Positions 44,329 through 56,268 are shown, numbered from the stretch's first letter. The stretch: 64,000 nucleotides of DNA from Arthrobotrys musiformis (GCA_036971715.1 JAVHJL010000012.1:992001-1056000), one strand, 5' to 3'. Numbers and translations are program-made. The notes: generated by a model from the sequence alone, not told the origin.

Positions 44329-46670
44329 TGTACATACATGTATACACAGTACATAGTACTAAAAATTGGTTCAGAACCTCATGGTCACAGGATCTGCAGA
44401 AATGTATAGAAGGTTGAAGAAAGTCCATTCAATCGACAGAACAGCGGTTTCGGTACATTACCAGCTATGTGTGGCATTGAAAACGTGCAGATTAATATTA
44501 TTAAATATGTGATAGACTTGCATATCTGCACGTGCAGCATCGATACCATCACTGGGTACGATAGACCCCTTCCCTGCGGAATCGTAGTTTGCTCGACTCT
44601 CCTTTTTGGGGGGACCGGAGAACGTTGACAAAAGTTCCGATTTTCTATTCGAAGGCCGTTGTTTCTTTTTTCTTGGTTGACAGCTAGTGCCTGATGGCGG
44701 TTCGATCTTATCCAGCGCCATTTTTGGGCCCGTGCTAACCAACGGCTGCCATTACAACGGACTTAAAGAAATATTTGCCTACTTTCCACCAAAGTAAGGC
44801 GGTCAAAAGGTCTGTAGGGCCAAGGAATAATACAAAAACTATAGTACTCTGCCTCGTAACCCACCGGGTGTGCTGATCTGACTTGTGGTTCGAACAGAAA
44901 ACGCTCATGTAGCTTGATATCACACGAGAAAAATAATTTTAACGTCTATACGGAGTAATGAGAACGGTTCTGATTCGCTAGTTGGGACTTTGGGCTTCAG
45001 CCAACTCTGGTGTCTGAGACAAACTTTGGGGGCATCTGGATTCCATTATTCTGGGTCACCACAAAAATTTCTTTCACAACTGACCAACGAATTATTTTAT
45101 GGTTTAAATCCAGTGGCTTGCCAAGCGTTCAAATCCTGCACGCTTTTTGCCTCTAAAAACGACTAAAAATGATGTTGAGGAAGAAGTGAAGAAATTCAGC
45201 ACTTATCATATAATTTATGATACAATACTTCGTATGTAGGCGTTCGAGGTGTGTGGGGAAGATCCCACCAGTCTCTCGGAATCGTCTGTGGGGCCAAGAA
45301 AGGGTGGCGGATGCTGTCGTCTTGTGGACGTTCCTGTTAGCGTTGCATTAGTTAGAACCGACTGGCCTTTGCAAGCTTGTCGGGTGGACGGCTCACCATC
45401 GATAGTCTATGCCTGTTAACTGTGGGTCGCAGGAAATTGGGACATGTGTGGCGTGGACCACGGGACTCGAGATCCAGACGGTCGGGTCGTCCCTCAAGCG
45501 GGAAGGTTTTTCGCGCCCGAACGAAAGGACACTTTTTCGATTTCTGTCGTATCGTAATGTACGCATATGGGTGTATCTCGATCGAGCGGCTGGTGAATAT
45601 TTGAATGCACTGGGAACGAGACTGGGACCTCCGGAAATGCAACATATTAACCCGATCAGGACTATCATCCCATCGGGAAAGCTCCCCAGACTAGGGAAAG
45701 CTGACAGGGCGAGGCGGGCTAGCTGCGGCAGGGGCTCCCTTAGCTTCGAATCTTTCTGAGAATCAAACCTTATTGCTACCCAGTGCTGCCGTTCCACCGG
45801 CACGCCACCCAGCCCGGGTCGCCGTTGTTCGAAGACATGTTTTGTGGTCCGAAGTTTGGCACGTATATATGTATACATCATGTCGAATACCCGGAGTTAC
45901 AAAGGGAGATCTGTCGAGGGACGTCGGATGTCCCGTACCACCTGAAGTGATTGCTGCCGGTTGTCTGAAAGGCGGGCTTTGGTGCTAAGTCGGTGGGCTG
46001 TGGTGGGGACCCGCCCGGGGCGATTGGCCCAGTATCACCTGAGCCGAGCATTGGTATTAGGGCTTCGGGAATTAACTTGATGAAGCCGATTGCGTCAAAT
46101 ATGATACGGGACGGGCCGATGGATACAGACTGAATCTCATCTTATCGCGCCAGGAATACCGTCTCAAAGGGGCGATCAACTACTCTCGACAGGATCCGTG
46201 ACGACTTCGGGGCGCTAGTGTTCAGACTTGTCGACGCCCCGTTCACCACCAGAAGTTGAGGCTATTGGAAGAGCTAGCGACTGGAACTTCCATCGAGGCC
46301 GACACAATGCATACGTATACGCAAATGGCACGCGAAGGACCGCCCCGCATAATATCATTCGCTCCTTCCAACGTAGAAACGACGCGATGTATGGTACGAA
46401 CAGACACAGACATCCTGCTGTGTAGCCTAAGATCGGAGGTGTCGACTGGTCCCTGCATCTGGTATCCACGCAGAGTTCGCTCCAGACCAATATATCGCAG
46501 GTAGTATGGCGTACTTTTTGGTTCATAACGCTGTGGCCATGACCTTGTTGCGAGCATCAGAAATAAGCGAGGACAGGGGTTCCGTCGAGTTAAGAGGTGA
46601 AATTCACCTGTTGAACCTGCCACACCAAATTTACTAGTGGCCAACCTAATCACGGCTGGGTTCTGACCCA
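44329..46670. other. No gene recognised; overlapping motif-free frames
   Basis: A minus-strand frame at 44742-44458 with a basic segment (CQPRKKKQRPSNRKSELLST) is the most protein-like. 45350-46670 has open frames on both strands simultaneously, with no motif, suggesting GC-rich non-coding repeat sequence. I cannot assign function. Confidence 0.35.
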
Positions 46671-46930
46671 AGTTCTGAAGTTCTGACCCAAGTTCTGGCC
46701 TAAATTCTGGCCTACCAGCCTACCTACGGGCCTGCCTATGAGCTAACCTACGGCCTGTCTATCTATGGGCCTGCCTATGGGTCTGCCTACGGGCCTACCT
46801 ATGGCCAGAAGGAAGGCCAGAGGTAGGCCAGAAGGTAGGCCAGAAGGTAGGTCAGAAGGTAGGCCAGAAGGTAGGCTGGTAGGGCAGAACCAGGCTGGTA
46901 GTTAGGGCAGAACTTGGGTCACAATTGGGC
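46671..46930. repeat. Low-complexity CCTACC/GGTAGG tract with inverted symmetry
   Basis: The first half is made of GGCCTACC/GGCCTGCC words, the second half of GGTAGGCCAGAA tandem units. CTACCAGCCTAC in the first half is complementary to GTAGGCTGGTAG in the second, so the tract can fold on itself. Similar CAGGCAGG/GGTAGGC tracts occur at 54236-54465 and 50477-50522. Confidence 0.7.
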
Positions 46931-49900
46931 CCAGAACTGGGCTGGTTGGCCTGTACACGTACGAAGTAGTTAGTTAAGATTTAATTTTTTAGAAAAATAG
47001 AAAAATTAATTTTTTTTTTTGGGGAAAATTAAGGCTGGGTTACTTTGGTTTTAGTCAGTCTACTTTTAGTTTAGTGGACCCACTTTTTCGCAGCAAGTGA
47101 ACGCTCACAGCGTTATGAAACGTTTGGTTCGCAATAGGTTGAACTAACTGATGTAGTTACAGAGTACATTCCAGTAACAGCGCCCTCCCGTGCTGTGATT
47201 TGACTGATCGAGACTGCCCCCAGTGTTGGAACGACCGATTTGGGGTACGATACAACCGATTTGGGTCAAACAACACACTTTTTGCGGCGTCGACGGTTGC
47301 TGGTTGGGCTACGGCCGGCATCGAGGTGTCGAGAGTGAAAGACGCATATGATGTCTTCGTAGCTAAGTTTTGCCGCTAGAAAATTCGATGTTCATCAAAC
47401 TCAGTTCACGTGAACTGTCCCCGTTAACTTGGAGAGGGCAGCGCTCACATCGAAATTTAGGACTTTGTGTTTTTTGGCCTGGTTGTACCGACCGTAATTT
47501 AACACAATCCTAAGATTCTGTCGGGCTCCCGAGCTGGTCACACAACAAGGCGACTAGTTACGATAGGAGCTGCATGGTATCGGTCCGAATATGCTGCAGG
47601 GGGCCCTAGGCACCGAGGTCTTGAATGGATCGACCAATAAATATATTTCGCCAGGCGGGAAATGACTTTCTCCGTTAGAGCAAAGAGTCAAATATACTCG
47701 TTATACTTGAAGGACTCAAACTGGAGCACCGTGGAGGCTTTTCGTGGGATCTCGACTGTTGGATACGCGTAGCTTCGTCCGAAAAATATAGGCTCCTGGT
47801 CGGCTGGCTGACTCGTAACCTGCCTTCCGAAATATAGTGTAAAGTGCTGAAGGGAAAAAGGATAGTACTAAGAGGTATTTATTCTATTCTCGGGCAAAAT
47901 ATTAGGTCCCTCGAGAATTTTAAGGAGAGAAGGGGGTTCGATCCAGTCGAGAAAATACGTATACGACAGGCAAAACAATGAGGGGGGAGGTATGTACATA
48001 CATCGACAGAAGAAGAATAATAGTGAGGGAAGGGCTGCAGTAATTGATCCAAGGGTAAGCAGACCCATAACAAGGAGGGCTGGCACACTAAGTTGGCCTT
48101 GGTTTAAGACTGAGGTGTCTTGTACAACTGTTCGCGATATCCTTGTTATTTAGACCCCACTGAACAGGGGCGAACGACCTAACGTAGGACTACGGGGCAC
48201 ATGTTTTTCATTCAACTTCAGGCCATCCTCTAATATGAGGATCTTGGAAAGTCTTTTCGAAGGAGTCGTATTGAACGAAAGATACCAGCCATATACATAT
48301 ACGAAAATTCGAATATCGACGAACTTCTTGTGAATGATATTCGCGGCTAATGGGCCTGAATTTATAGATTGTAACTCCACATTCCTCCAATTAGCTAGAA
48401 GAATTGGATGGAATTTGAAAGGTTTTGGGAAAAGATGCTCGGTGTAACGTTATAATACGCACCTCTTGTTTCCCTTCGCCAACCTGGTTTCCACCCTCGG
48501 ATTAGGACGGTCTACCAAAACAAATTCAAGCCTTGCCCTCTAATTAAATTCAACAATGGCAGCCTCGTAATACAATATGATCGTTCCTTTGGTCGTATCT
48601 TTCAATTCAGCAGTTGAACGGAAAACCTTTCTACAATACATCCGTCGATTTTCTATTTTCGATATATACACGGAACTCTATCTGAAATTCAGCCTCTTCC
48701 GTGGCCAATAAATATCTTTTTCACCCCCCTTTCCTGGGCCCGTCACTCTCGAATCCACCGATACTTCGTCTACACGTCCTTGTGATCTAACCACAACCTG
48801 CCACGGACGAGGTCACCAAAAGCCTTGCTATTAAACCTCTGACCACATTTCGTTCGGGCCATAGACCTCTCTTAATATTTTAATTCACTAAAGGGTTCTT
48901 CGCTCTTACACGCAAATCGAGGGCTGGAGGTCTCGAGATAGACGGCAATTTTTCGTCAAATCTAGTCTCCTCTCTTCTGAAGGCCCCAAGGCTTGACCAA
49001 TTCTCTTTCTCCTTCTTGTTATTAACGTAAATCAGTCAACATCCGTTACTGCTTGCACTTCCACATGCACGCGGATATCCGCTGCATGTGTCCGCTGCTC
49101 TCTACTTAATCCACACCTTGGATTCGAGGCCACACGATGTCTGGGAACGATACCAGGCTACACTATCTATTCGAATTCGCATGGCCCCGGCTTTAATCAT
49201 GGAGTCTCAAATCGCGACCCTTCACGGATCCTTGGGCCGCAGTACCACCACTACCCGGAAAAGCAACAGCCCAGATACTTAAATTTATTCTCTCTCAACT
49301 AAAACAAAACACGACTTCAATCCCATCGATAGAGATATCCCGTTGTCCGATTACTATAGCCTTCACGGCTATCCTCCCCCGTATCCCTGATCAGAATTTA
49401 TCATCTTCTTAATTATTCCAACTGAAGGGACACCACAGGACAACCTAACACCAAGACTAATCTCCGCTACTAATATCTAATAGTTATATCATACGCGACA
49501 ATGAATGATCTAAACTCCGCAAATCGATCTCGCAGAAATAGCGATTATGATAGGCTCCTTGTCTCGGATATACCCAGACCACCACGGTGTGGACTCCTAG
49601 CATCGATCTACGGAACGGGAACGACTGAGGTTGTCGGGTGGGCTAGTTACGAGACAAACACTGAATTCATGAAGGTGTTCTCTAGTCAAAAGGACAAAAG
49701 CAAGTCGACACCATCTGTCGCAGGTGGTGTATAATCAACCGCCTACTCACACATACGCGCATCAAACCTGAACCTGGGAAGCGTCTCGGTCACTCTTTGT
49801 GCGGTCTGGGTACGAGACCAACTCAAGGCAAGTATTGGCCGCCTAGCCCAACCTCAACGTAGCGCGATTGACCAAACTCCAATATTGAACACATGTTAAT

Positions 49901-50239
49901 CCTTCCAAATCTTGGAATACAGAGCCCAAGCCGCTACACCGCCAAAATGTCCTGTCAAACAACCTATATCGACATTCCATTTCCTATCCCGCGAGAAAAT
50001 CCACGCCCGATCCTTAGGAACTTCCCTTCCCTTTGGTCTAAAATTCTCTCTTTTCGAGGTCTCGAGGTCTAGGCTCGGAAACCCCCCATAATATAGGATA
50101 TTCGGATGTTCATCAGCCCTTAGTTTACCAAAAAAGCGCCCGAAAGAACCCTCTAATCAAAATGTCGCTTTTCCAAACCTTTCGTCATCGAGTCCAAGCC
50201 CTCACATACAACATTGAACGGTATTTATCCATATAACTA
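46931..50239. other. No gene recognised
   Basis: 3.3 kb with short frames only. Minus-strand frames at 48390-48150 and 48088-47868 are weakly protein-like but lack motifs. 49783-49832 holds the dispersed hairpin repeat. Confidence 0.35.
49803..49819 (+). repeat. Dispersed hairpin motif, best copy
   Basis: GGTCTGGGTACGAGACC: a 5-bp stem (GGTCT/AGACC) and a 7-nt loop. Related copies are at 30970-30986, 34314-34330 and, inverted, 61311-61326. Confidence 0.65.
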
Positions 50240-50824
50240 CTGTGCCGGAAGAAGGGGTGATTTCAATACCACTCTAATCGGTATTCCCGGGAATGCGGTT
50301 TAATTACAGGTTTATTCTTGAATATATATTCGCCGTAATTCGTATTCGCCTGGCAATACGTATTAGATGTAATCCTCACGTGACTTCAAAATTCGAGCTA
50401 CAGACTTCGGGGTTGATAGATTCACGATGTAGAATTTCAGGTTTCATTGATTTCGTATCGAAACCTGACTTCCTGCCAGCCAGCCAGCCAGCCTGCCTAC
50501 CTACCTGCCTGTCTGCCTGCCTGATTCCTTGAGGCCTGAGGTCTGAAGCCTACGAAGTCGTGTATGAATTCGTGAATTCGCAATTGATTCCACAGAAACG
50601 GGGGTCGCTACTTTCATAGAGTTATATTATAGAGTAATTTTGAATCAATTTATTTGCGAATACCTTTGTAATACGTATTACAACTGCAATTCGGATTATA
50701 AAGAATCTAAATTATAAAAATAGCCGTAATAAACAGGCATTTTTTTACAATCGGGAATTGAGGTGTAATATGGTATCAATACTGTATCAATACGGTAGTA
50801 ATCTTACCCCCATTTCCGGCACAG
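50240..50824. mobile_element. Non-autonomous TIR element with TA duplication (585 bp)
   Basis: The termini CTGTGCCGGAAGAAGGGGTG (left) and, reversed, CTGTGCCGGAAATGGGGGTA (right) are inverted repeats extending about 31 bp with several mismatches. Both ends are flanked by TA (50238-50239 and 50825-50826). The interior is AT-rich with a CAGCCAGC/CTGCCTAC tract at about 50477-50522 and carries no transposase. Likely a Tc1/mariner- or Fot1-type MITE. Confidence 0.75.
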
Positions 50825-50999
50825 TATATATAACGTCGCATCTTTAAATTTCCTTGTTTCATCGCTAAAGTTAGAGCTCTTCATGCATGTGCATATGTCT
50901 GGCCCGGCGGATTTAGGTCGAGTTCCCAAATGACGGATGGAAAAAGAACCCTCGCTCATAACGGTGCGCAGCAAATTTTAAAGACTTGTCCCCAAATTC

Positions 51000-51145
51000 T
51001 GCCACTACCAGTAGCGAGACTCTGCGAGCGTCGATACTAATATACGAGCGAGTGCGAAGGCGATGGCGGCCTCCGTATAACATACGTACTTATGAACAAT
51101 AAGAAAAGCTCTGCAGTGAACGCGGTTAACATTTAATATTGGAGG
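51000..51145 (-). repeat. Third copy of the Gypsy LTR-like repeat, fused to integrase
   Basis: Shares the 28780-28880 sequence (CGAGCGAGTGCGAA, GCGGCCTCCGTATAACATAC, GCAGTGAACGCGGTTAA). It ends exactly where the integrase frame of the next element is cut (about 51143), so the two were joined by deletion or insertion. Confidence 0.65.
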
Positions 51146-52548
51146 AACGTCTGGGTTTGGTTAGAGATAAAACGGGGGCTAGAATCGGAGTATATTGCTC
51201 CGGGGGTGGGCCACTTGTCGAAAAACGTCCGTAGGCATGCTTGGGCAGTCGCCGCAGTGCAGTCAGCGCAGGGAAGGCTTCCGTCCATCTTGAAAAGTAA
51301 TCGATGTAATGGAATATGTAGGTGAAGCTGTTGGAGGAATCGAGTGGGCCGATGAAGTCCATTCCGCACAAATGCCACGGTTGGGACACGAGGATGGGAC
51401 GGAGGGGTTGCGGTGGGCTGGCCGGGGCATTCTGGGCGCAAGTGAGGCACCCTTTGATGTAGGAGTTCACATCAGCGTACAATCCGGGCCACCAAGCTCA
51501 GTAACGGAGGGACTCCAGGACGGCCTGGGGCCCACGGTGACCCGTGTTGTCGTGAAAATCCACCAGCGTCTGTACAACATCCTCCTCGAGGATGCACGGC
51601 ACCCAATAGGTTGTCACCAACCGCATGAGCTGACTGCCATTGAGCCGGAACAAGGACGACTTGGCCCCAAGTAACCGAAGTTCGGTAGGGGGGGTGTCGG
51701 AGAGAGTTTTGTGCACATCTGGGCCGCTTACAAGGTAGGAGGTTATTTCGTGATACCATACAGAGGTAAGGTACTCTTGAAGTTGGTCAGGGATCACGGG
51801 GTTTGGGGAGAGGGAATGGAAGGTATGGGCGAGGGCGTTTGGTCGGATGGGTAGGGGTAGTCGGAATCATGGTCGGTAATACTGGGGGCATCATGGGCAT
51901 CTACTGGGCCTATAACTCCGGGGTAAGGGCCCTCCGGGCAACCCGATCCTGTGCGGTTAGTGGTAAGCACTTCACCTTCGACATTCTTACGTTTACCGGC
52001 CATAAGCTCTTCGTAACTACCTTTCCCGTCTTTCCACCACCAGTCCTCCTGTTCCTCCTCGTCTGCCTTCTTCAACCGCTCCAGCGTCTCTTCCGTGTCT
52101 GGCATTTCTCCGGGGAAGATCGTTCTCGACAACGAATCCGCAACCTCATTCATTGATCCGGGGATATATTCGATGGTAATGTTACACTCTCGCATATGTA
52201 GGGCCCACCGGGCGTAAATGCCTTCGTGGCGGTCGGAGGTGAGAAAATGCGAGAGTGGGCGATGGTCGGTATAAATGGTCGATGGTGCGCTGGCCTTGAA
52301 GTAATGTTTGTTCTTGGAAACCAGTCGATGTATGGTGCATAGCTCACGCTTATATGTTCCATAGTTTCTCTCCGCTTTGCTAAACACAAAGCTGTCGTAC
52401 AAAAGGGGGCGCGCGGGGTATACGCCGGGCTGTTGGGGTCCTTTTGCATGATGATATATCCACCGGCGAAGTTCGAAGCATCGGAATAAGCGATTACGGG
52501 CGAATTATCGGAATACCCAGCCTGGGCCACCGGCGTCGGATGCACCAT
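51130..52548 (-). pseudogene. Gypsy RNase H and integrase start, disrupted
   Basis: RNase H begins PVIAYSDASNFAGGYIIMQK (52548 frame), shifts frame near 52400, then shows YGTYKRELCTIHRLVSKNKH, STIYTDHRPLSHFL and NEVADSLSRTIFP, so the acidic catalytic residues are kept. After an acidic linker and a second frame change at about 51797 the integrase zinc-binding part follows: FHDNTGHRG (HX4H) and KGCLTCAQ (CX2C), with an in-frame TGA between them near 51500. The core begins HLCGMDFIGPLD and is cut at about 51143 by an LTR-like sequence. No reverse transcriptase is present. Confidence 0.85.
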
Positions 52549-53887
52549 CGTGGGGGCCTGGCTGTCGCAGAGCTTCTTCGGTAGCGCTCGAACCCTTTTT
52601 GGCCCGCTTCTCGTCCAGCAGACGTAGGTTATCCTTCTTGGTTAGGGCGGCGGCCTTCGCAGATGCTAAGGAACTAAATTCGGAGTGCGTTAGCAATGCC
52701 TCTGAGAGGCGGTCATCTCGGAGACCGTTAACGAACGACTTCACGGCCGCGGTTAACAGGCTCTTTTCGGCCCGAGTGAGGGGAGCGGCCCCGGTGGCGG
52801 TGGACTGGTCCTGCCCTCCGGCCATGAGGAGTTGTGACTCTACTCTGAGGTGGAAGGATTCTATAGTTTCATCAGCATTCTGGGACATTTGACGAAGTTT
52901 CTTTACCTGATCTTCTTCTAGTTCCTTGCGGCGGTCGGGGAATCTAGCCTTGAAGCGGGATTTGCTCTGTGTGACATCAGCCGCAGACTTGGCGTTGGAA
53001 TCTAGCGCTCCGCTGACGATGGGATCTTCCTCGGCCCAATCTGCAGCGACTCCAGCCAAGTATGCCGCAAAGTGGTTGATCCACGCCTCCGCCCGGGCTT
53101 GGACGCTCATGGAGGGGTCATTTCGGTCGTTCATATGTATATCAAACCTATTCAGCTACTGGGCACCGTTGGCGTTCGGCTCTTGGCCTGTGAATACATC
53201 CAGGGGGATGGGAACCCGGAATGCCACCGTAGGGGGTGGAGGTGGTGGTGGAGGAGGGGCTGGGGCCGCGCCTGCACCTGACATGATGGAATCTGTATAT
53301 GAAGATGGAAGATTAGTAGTATGGGGATCCAAAAGTTCACGTTCACGCCTACGTTCCGTGTTTACAAATTTATTTTGGATAGGAGTGTACGGAAACGGAT
53401 GAATTATATTATTCGAAGGGAATTGGGAAGAAAGGGAAGCTATGTATGGAAACGGGACGGGAAATGGAACTGGAACTATTGAGGCAGGGATGCCTAGTTC
53501 GTGATGTGGAATGTGTTGTAGACGACGTTGGATTTTGCGGTTGTGGTTGTGTTGGGAAGGTTGGAAGTGCTCGGGGTTTCCGGTTCAGCTCCGGGGGTGG
53601 AAGTTACCTCCGCTGCGGCTTCGGTGACTGGGGGCCCAGAACCGATCACGGGAGCAGGGGAGCGAGCAGATGGTTGGAGACTAGCGGCCTCAGGATCTTG
53701 AGCAGGGCCAGGGGAGATGATACAAATCTCGGGGAGAGACCTGTGGGAATAAGAGATGGAGTTCTGTGCAGGAGGCTTCTATTCGAGACAGATTCTCGAG
53801 CAGACGATCCGAGTAGTGAGGAGCTCGGAGTGGATCAAGAACACCACGGACGGCCTTATACGCCCTGAGGGCAGTGATGGTTTCCAA
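52505..53887 (-). pseudogene. Gypsy gag, disrupted and joined directly to RNase H
   Basis: The N-terminal part starts at Met 53887 (METITALRAYKAVRGVLDPL), with a Pro/Ser/Thr-rich stretch in a second frame. The main capsid-like part runs from 53284 (MSGAGAAPAPPPPP start) through a premature TAG at about 53157 to 52505, with INHFAAYLAGVAADWAEEDP, FKARFPDRRKELEEDQVKKL and QNADETIESFHLRVESQLLM, typical of retrotransposon gag. No CCHC knuckle is left: the frame ends after KKGSSATEEALRQPG and RNase H sequence follows at once. Protease and reverse transcriptase were lost by an internal deletion near 52510-52550. Confidence 0.8.
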
Positions 53888-54042
53888 TCCACGGGGATAA
53901 ATGGGGGCAAGGGCTGCATGCAGATGCGATGACAGGGGTAGGGTACTTAGCGATGGTCTCGGGGAAACTTGGTCTTGTAATGCAAGAGGTCACCTGGAGG
54001 TGAAAGTCCAGGTAGTTTGGTTACGAGACTGAGTACGGCACT
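53888..54042. other. Possible leader of the minus-strand Gypsy element
   Basis: Short unannotated gap between the gag start and the first TIR element. It contains CACCTGGAGGTG, a small hairpin, at about 53991-54002. Confidence 0.3.
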
Positions 54043-54272
54043 CCATAGGGACCACCTACCGTCAAAATATAAAATACAACAAAACCTTTCTACGAACAAC
54101 ACAAAAACAAACAAATTCTTCATTTTTTATAACAAAATCAAAAAAAAATATTAATACAACAATATAAAATTCAAATAGAAATATAAGCTTCGAGACTATA
54201 AATTTAATTTATCTTCATAAGTAAGCCTATTTTACGCAGGCTTATAGGCAGGCAGGCAGGCACGCACATACG

Positions 54273-54303
<31 letters not shown>

Positions 54304-54665
54304 TCAGGCAGTCAGGCAGGCTGGTAGGCAGGCTGGTAGGCAGGCTGGTAGGTAGGCTGGTAGGTAGGCTGGCTGCTGGGCTTATATATGAACCTATCTT
54401 CCGGCCCGCGTACCTAAGTACCTAGGCCTACCAGCCTGCCTACCAGCGTGCGTGCGTGCCTGCCTGTCTATTGATTTAGTGATAGGCCTGTTATCAGCCG
54501 ATTTATATATATATATATATATATATTTATTTTGCATTTTTATTTTAGGTTGTTTTGTCATTATTATCTTCAACTTTTTTTAAAAAATATAAAATATATT
54601 GAACTTTGTGTTGTTTTAAAGGGGTTTGTTGTATTATGTATTTTGACGGTAGGTGGTCCCTATGG
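54043..54665. mobile_element. TIR element with ACT duplication (623 bp)
   Basis: The ends CCATAGGGACCACCTACCGT are exact inverted repeats over the first 27 bp and imperfect to about 60 bp. The 3-bp direct repeat ACT flanks the element (54040-54042 and 54666-54668), as in PIF/Harbinger-type insertions. The interior has AT-rich arms and a (GGCAG)n/(GGTAGGCT)n low-complexity core at 54236-54465. No transposase. Confidence 0.8.
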
Positions 54666-54672
54666 ACTGCTA

Positions 54673-55209
54673 CGGCGCGAAATAACGACCCCCCGGCGGA
54701 CAAAATCAAAAATTTGCAAAAACAACAAAAACAACGCATTCAATACTATTTAAACGTTCGCGATTTTATGGAACGAAACCCTTATTACTATTCTAAATAT
54801 TATACAAAACAAAACAAAACAAGACAAGTCTTATTTTATTGTGTGTGGGTGATGTGGCGAGAGAACAAACAGTTTAAATTTTTGTTGTCGTAAAGTCGAA
54901 ATCAAAGGGGGGAACCCTTTGCGAAACGAAAAAAAAAAAAAGTTGCAGACAGCTCGCATCGCACCACACCACACACTCCGCATACATGAAATCGACTTAT
55001 CTTTTATATTATTTTGAAATTAATTTATTGAAATAAAGTCGAATCGAAAGTCTTTATTTATTTAATTTTATTTTATTTTTTATAATAAATTAGAATAGTT
55101 TCGTTTCATAAAATCGTGAACATTTGCGTAGAACGTTTGAGAATGCGTTGTTTTTGTTGTTTTTGCAAAATTTTGATTTTGTCCGCCGGGGGGTCGTTAT
55201 TTCGCGCCG
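54673..55209. mobile_element. TIR element with TA duplication (537 bp)
   Basis: The ends CGGCGCGAAATAACGACCCC are inverted repeats of about 70 bp with only a couple of differences; weaker complementarity continues inward to about 130 bp (CGATTTTATGG and its partner). TA flanks both ends (54671-54672 and 55210-55211). It starts 7 bp after the previous TIR element ends. Short frames inside are not coding. Confidence 0.85.
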
Positions 55210-55283
55210 TAACTGCCGTAGTCCAGGTTATGAGCACCGACAAACTAACAAACTAAAACAAACTACATCGCGAATGGAGAGAC

Positions 55284-56149
55284 ATGCAAAACACCAACGA
55301 GGATGAAGACGAAGACACCACCTATGACGCTTTCACCGGTGTGCTACAAGCCCTCGACACAGAGTTGACAGAAATGTCCTCTGAATCACAACAAACCGAT
55401 CTGAATCACAACAAACCGAATCGACCGTCCTACGGCCTTCGGAAACCACAGAACAGGTTGCCCTAGGAACCACACCAGCGCCAACATTAGAATGGCCACT
55501 CATAAGGAAGTCAACCAGTACTTCGCCTGTCACAGGCACTGGTCACGACTTCAGGAAGGCAAACTTCGTGGAATTCCCGATCAAACCAACACCTATGGCC
55601 CCGATCTGGTGGGTATGCTTCGACACAGGAGCAGGATTACCTATCATAGACATCCACTTCCTCCGCAAACTATGGCCACTAGCCTACGACTCGATGAAAA
55701 AGGAAACACTGAAAATAAAAGGAATCGGCGACAAGACCCTAGCCGTCATGGGGTTTGCGACAATCACACTCTACCTGCCATCACTGAATGGAACCGACGT
55801 GGCAGAAATAACAAGGGAATTCCATGTGGTAGAAGGACTCGGTATACCGATGCTGTACGGCGGAGAAGCAATAACCTCAGGAGGCCTTGTTTTCAACCCA
55901 AGGACGATGATGATACAATGCACTCATCACGGCGACATTCTGACACCAGCACGTATGGACCTAAAAAGACGACTACCCCCAACACCCACCCCAAAACCGA
56001 AGATACCACCTCAAGAAGAAATCAAACACGCTAAGTCCAGACACGCTGGGTCGACTGAAAAGTCCCCCAATCCCAGGTTGACCGAAAGGTCCCATCATGC
56101 TAAAATCCCGGTTAACATAAACACGAAGGACATTACACCGGAACAATAG
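55284..56149 (+). pseudogene. Gypsy gag end and aspartic protease, frameshifted
   Basis: The first part, from Met 55284, is acidic (NEDEDEDTTYDAFTGVLQAL). A perfect 20-bp tandem duplication (55380-55399 and 55400-55419) shifts the frame; the second frame then runs through TTPAPTLEWPLIRKS to a retropepsin-like active site WWVCFDTGAGLPI (about 55606-55644), with YGGEAITSGGLVF near the C-terminal end of the fold. The linker behind the protease is Pro/Lys/Ser-rich and carries two GNRA hairpins. It ends at TAG 56147-56149; similar sequence (LVNEFPTLFEEKGKMV) continues in frame to another TAG at 56261-56263. Confidence 0.75.
56053..56091 (+). repeat. Pair of GNRA-loop hairpins, upstream pair
   Basis: GACTGAAAAGTC (56053-56064) and GACCGAAAGGTC (56080-56091): 4-bp stems closed by GAAA loops, 27 bp apart, in the protease-RT linker. 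A second pair lies at 57882-57926. Confidence 0.75.
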
Positions 56150-56268
56150 AAGGCCCTACAGGACCTTGTTAATGAATTCCCTACACTTTTCGAAGAAAAA
56201 GGGAAAATGGTGGACATGATACCAATGAAAGTGACCATACCACCTGGAGCAGACCTAACATAGATGAA

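Noticed and set aside
45352..46671. Several overlapping ORFs over 100 aa on both strands
   Set aside because: Frames are open on both strands at once, with no motif and odd composition; cannot be told from non-coding GC-rich sequence.
53446..53868. 140-aa plus-strand ORF
   Set aside because: The opposite strand carries the gag N-terminal region with better protein character; this is its shadow.
55492..56034. 180-aa plus-strand frame overlapping the Gypsy protease
   Set aside because: The other frame has the DTGA active site and continues the polyprotein; this one is a shadow.
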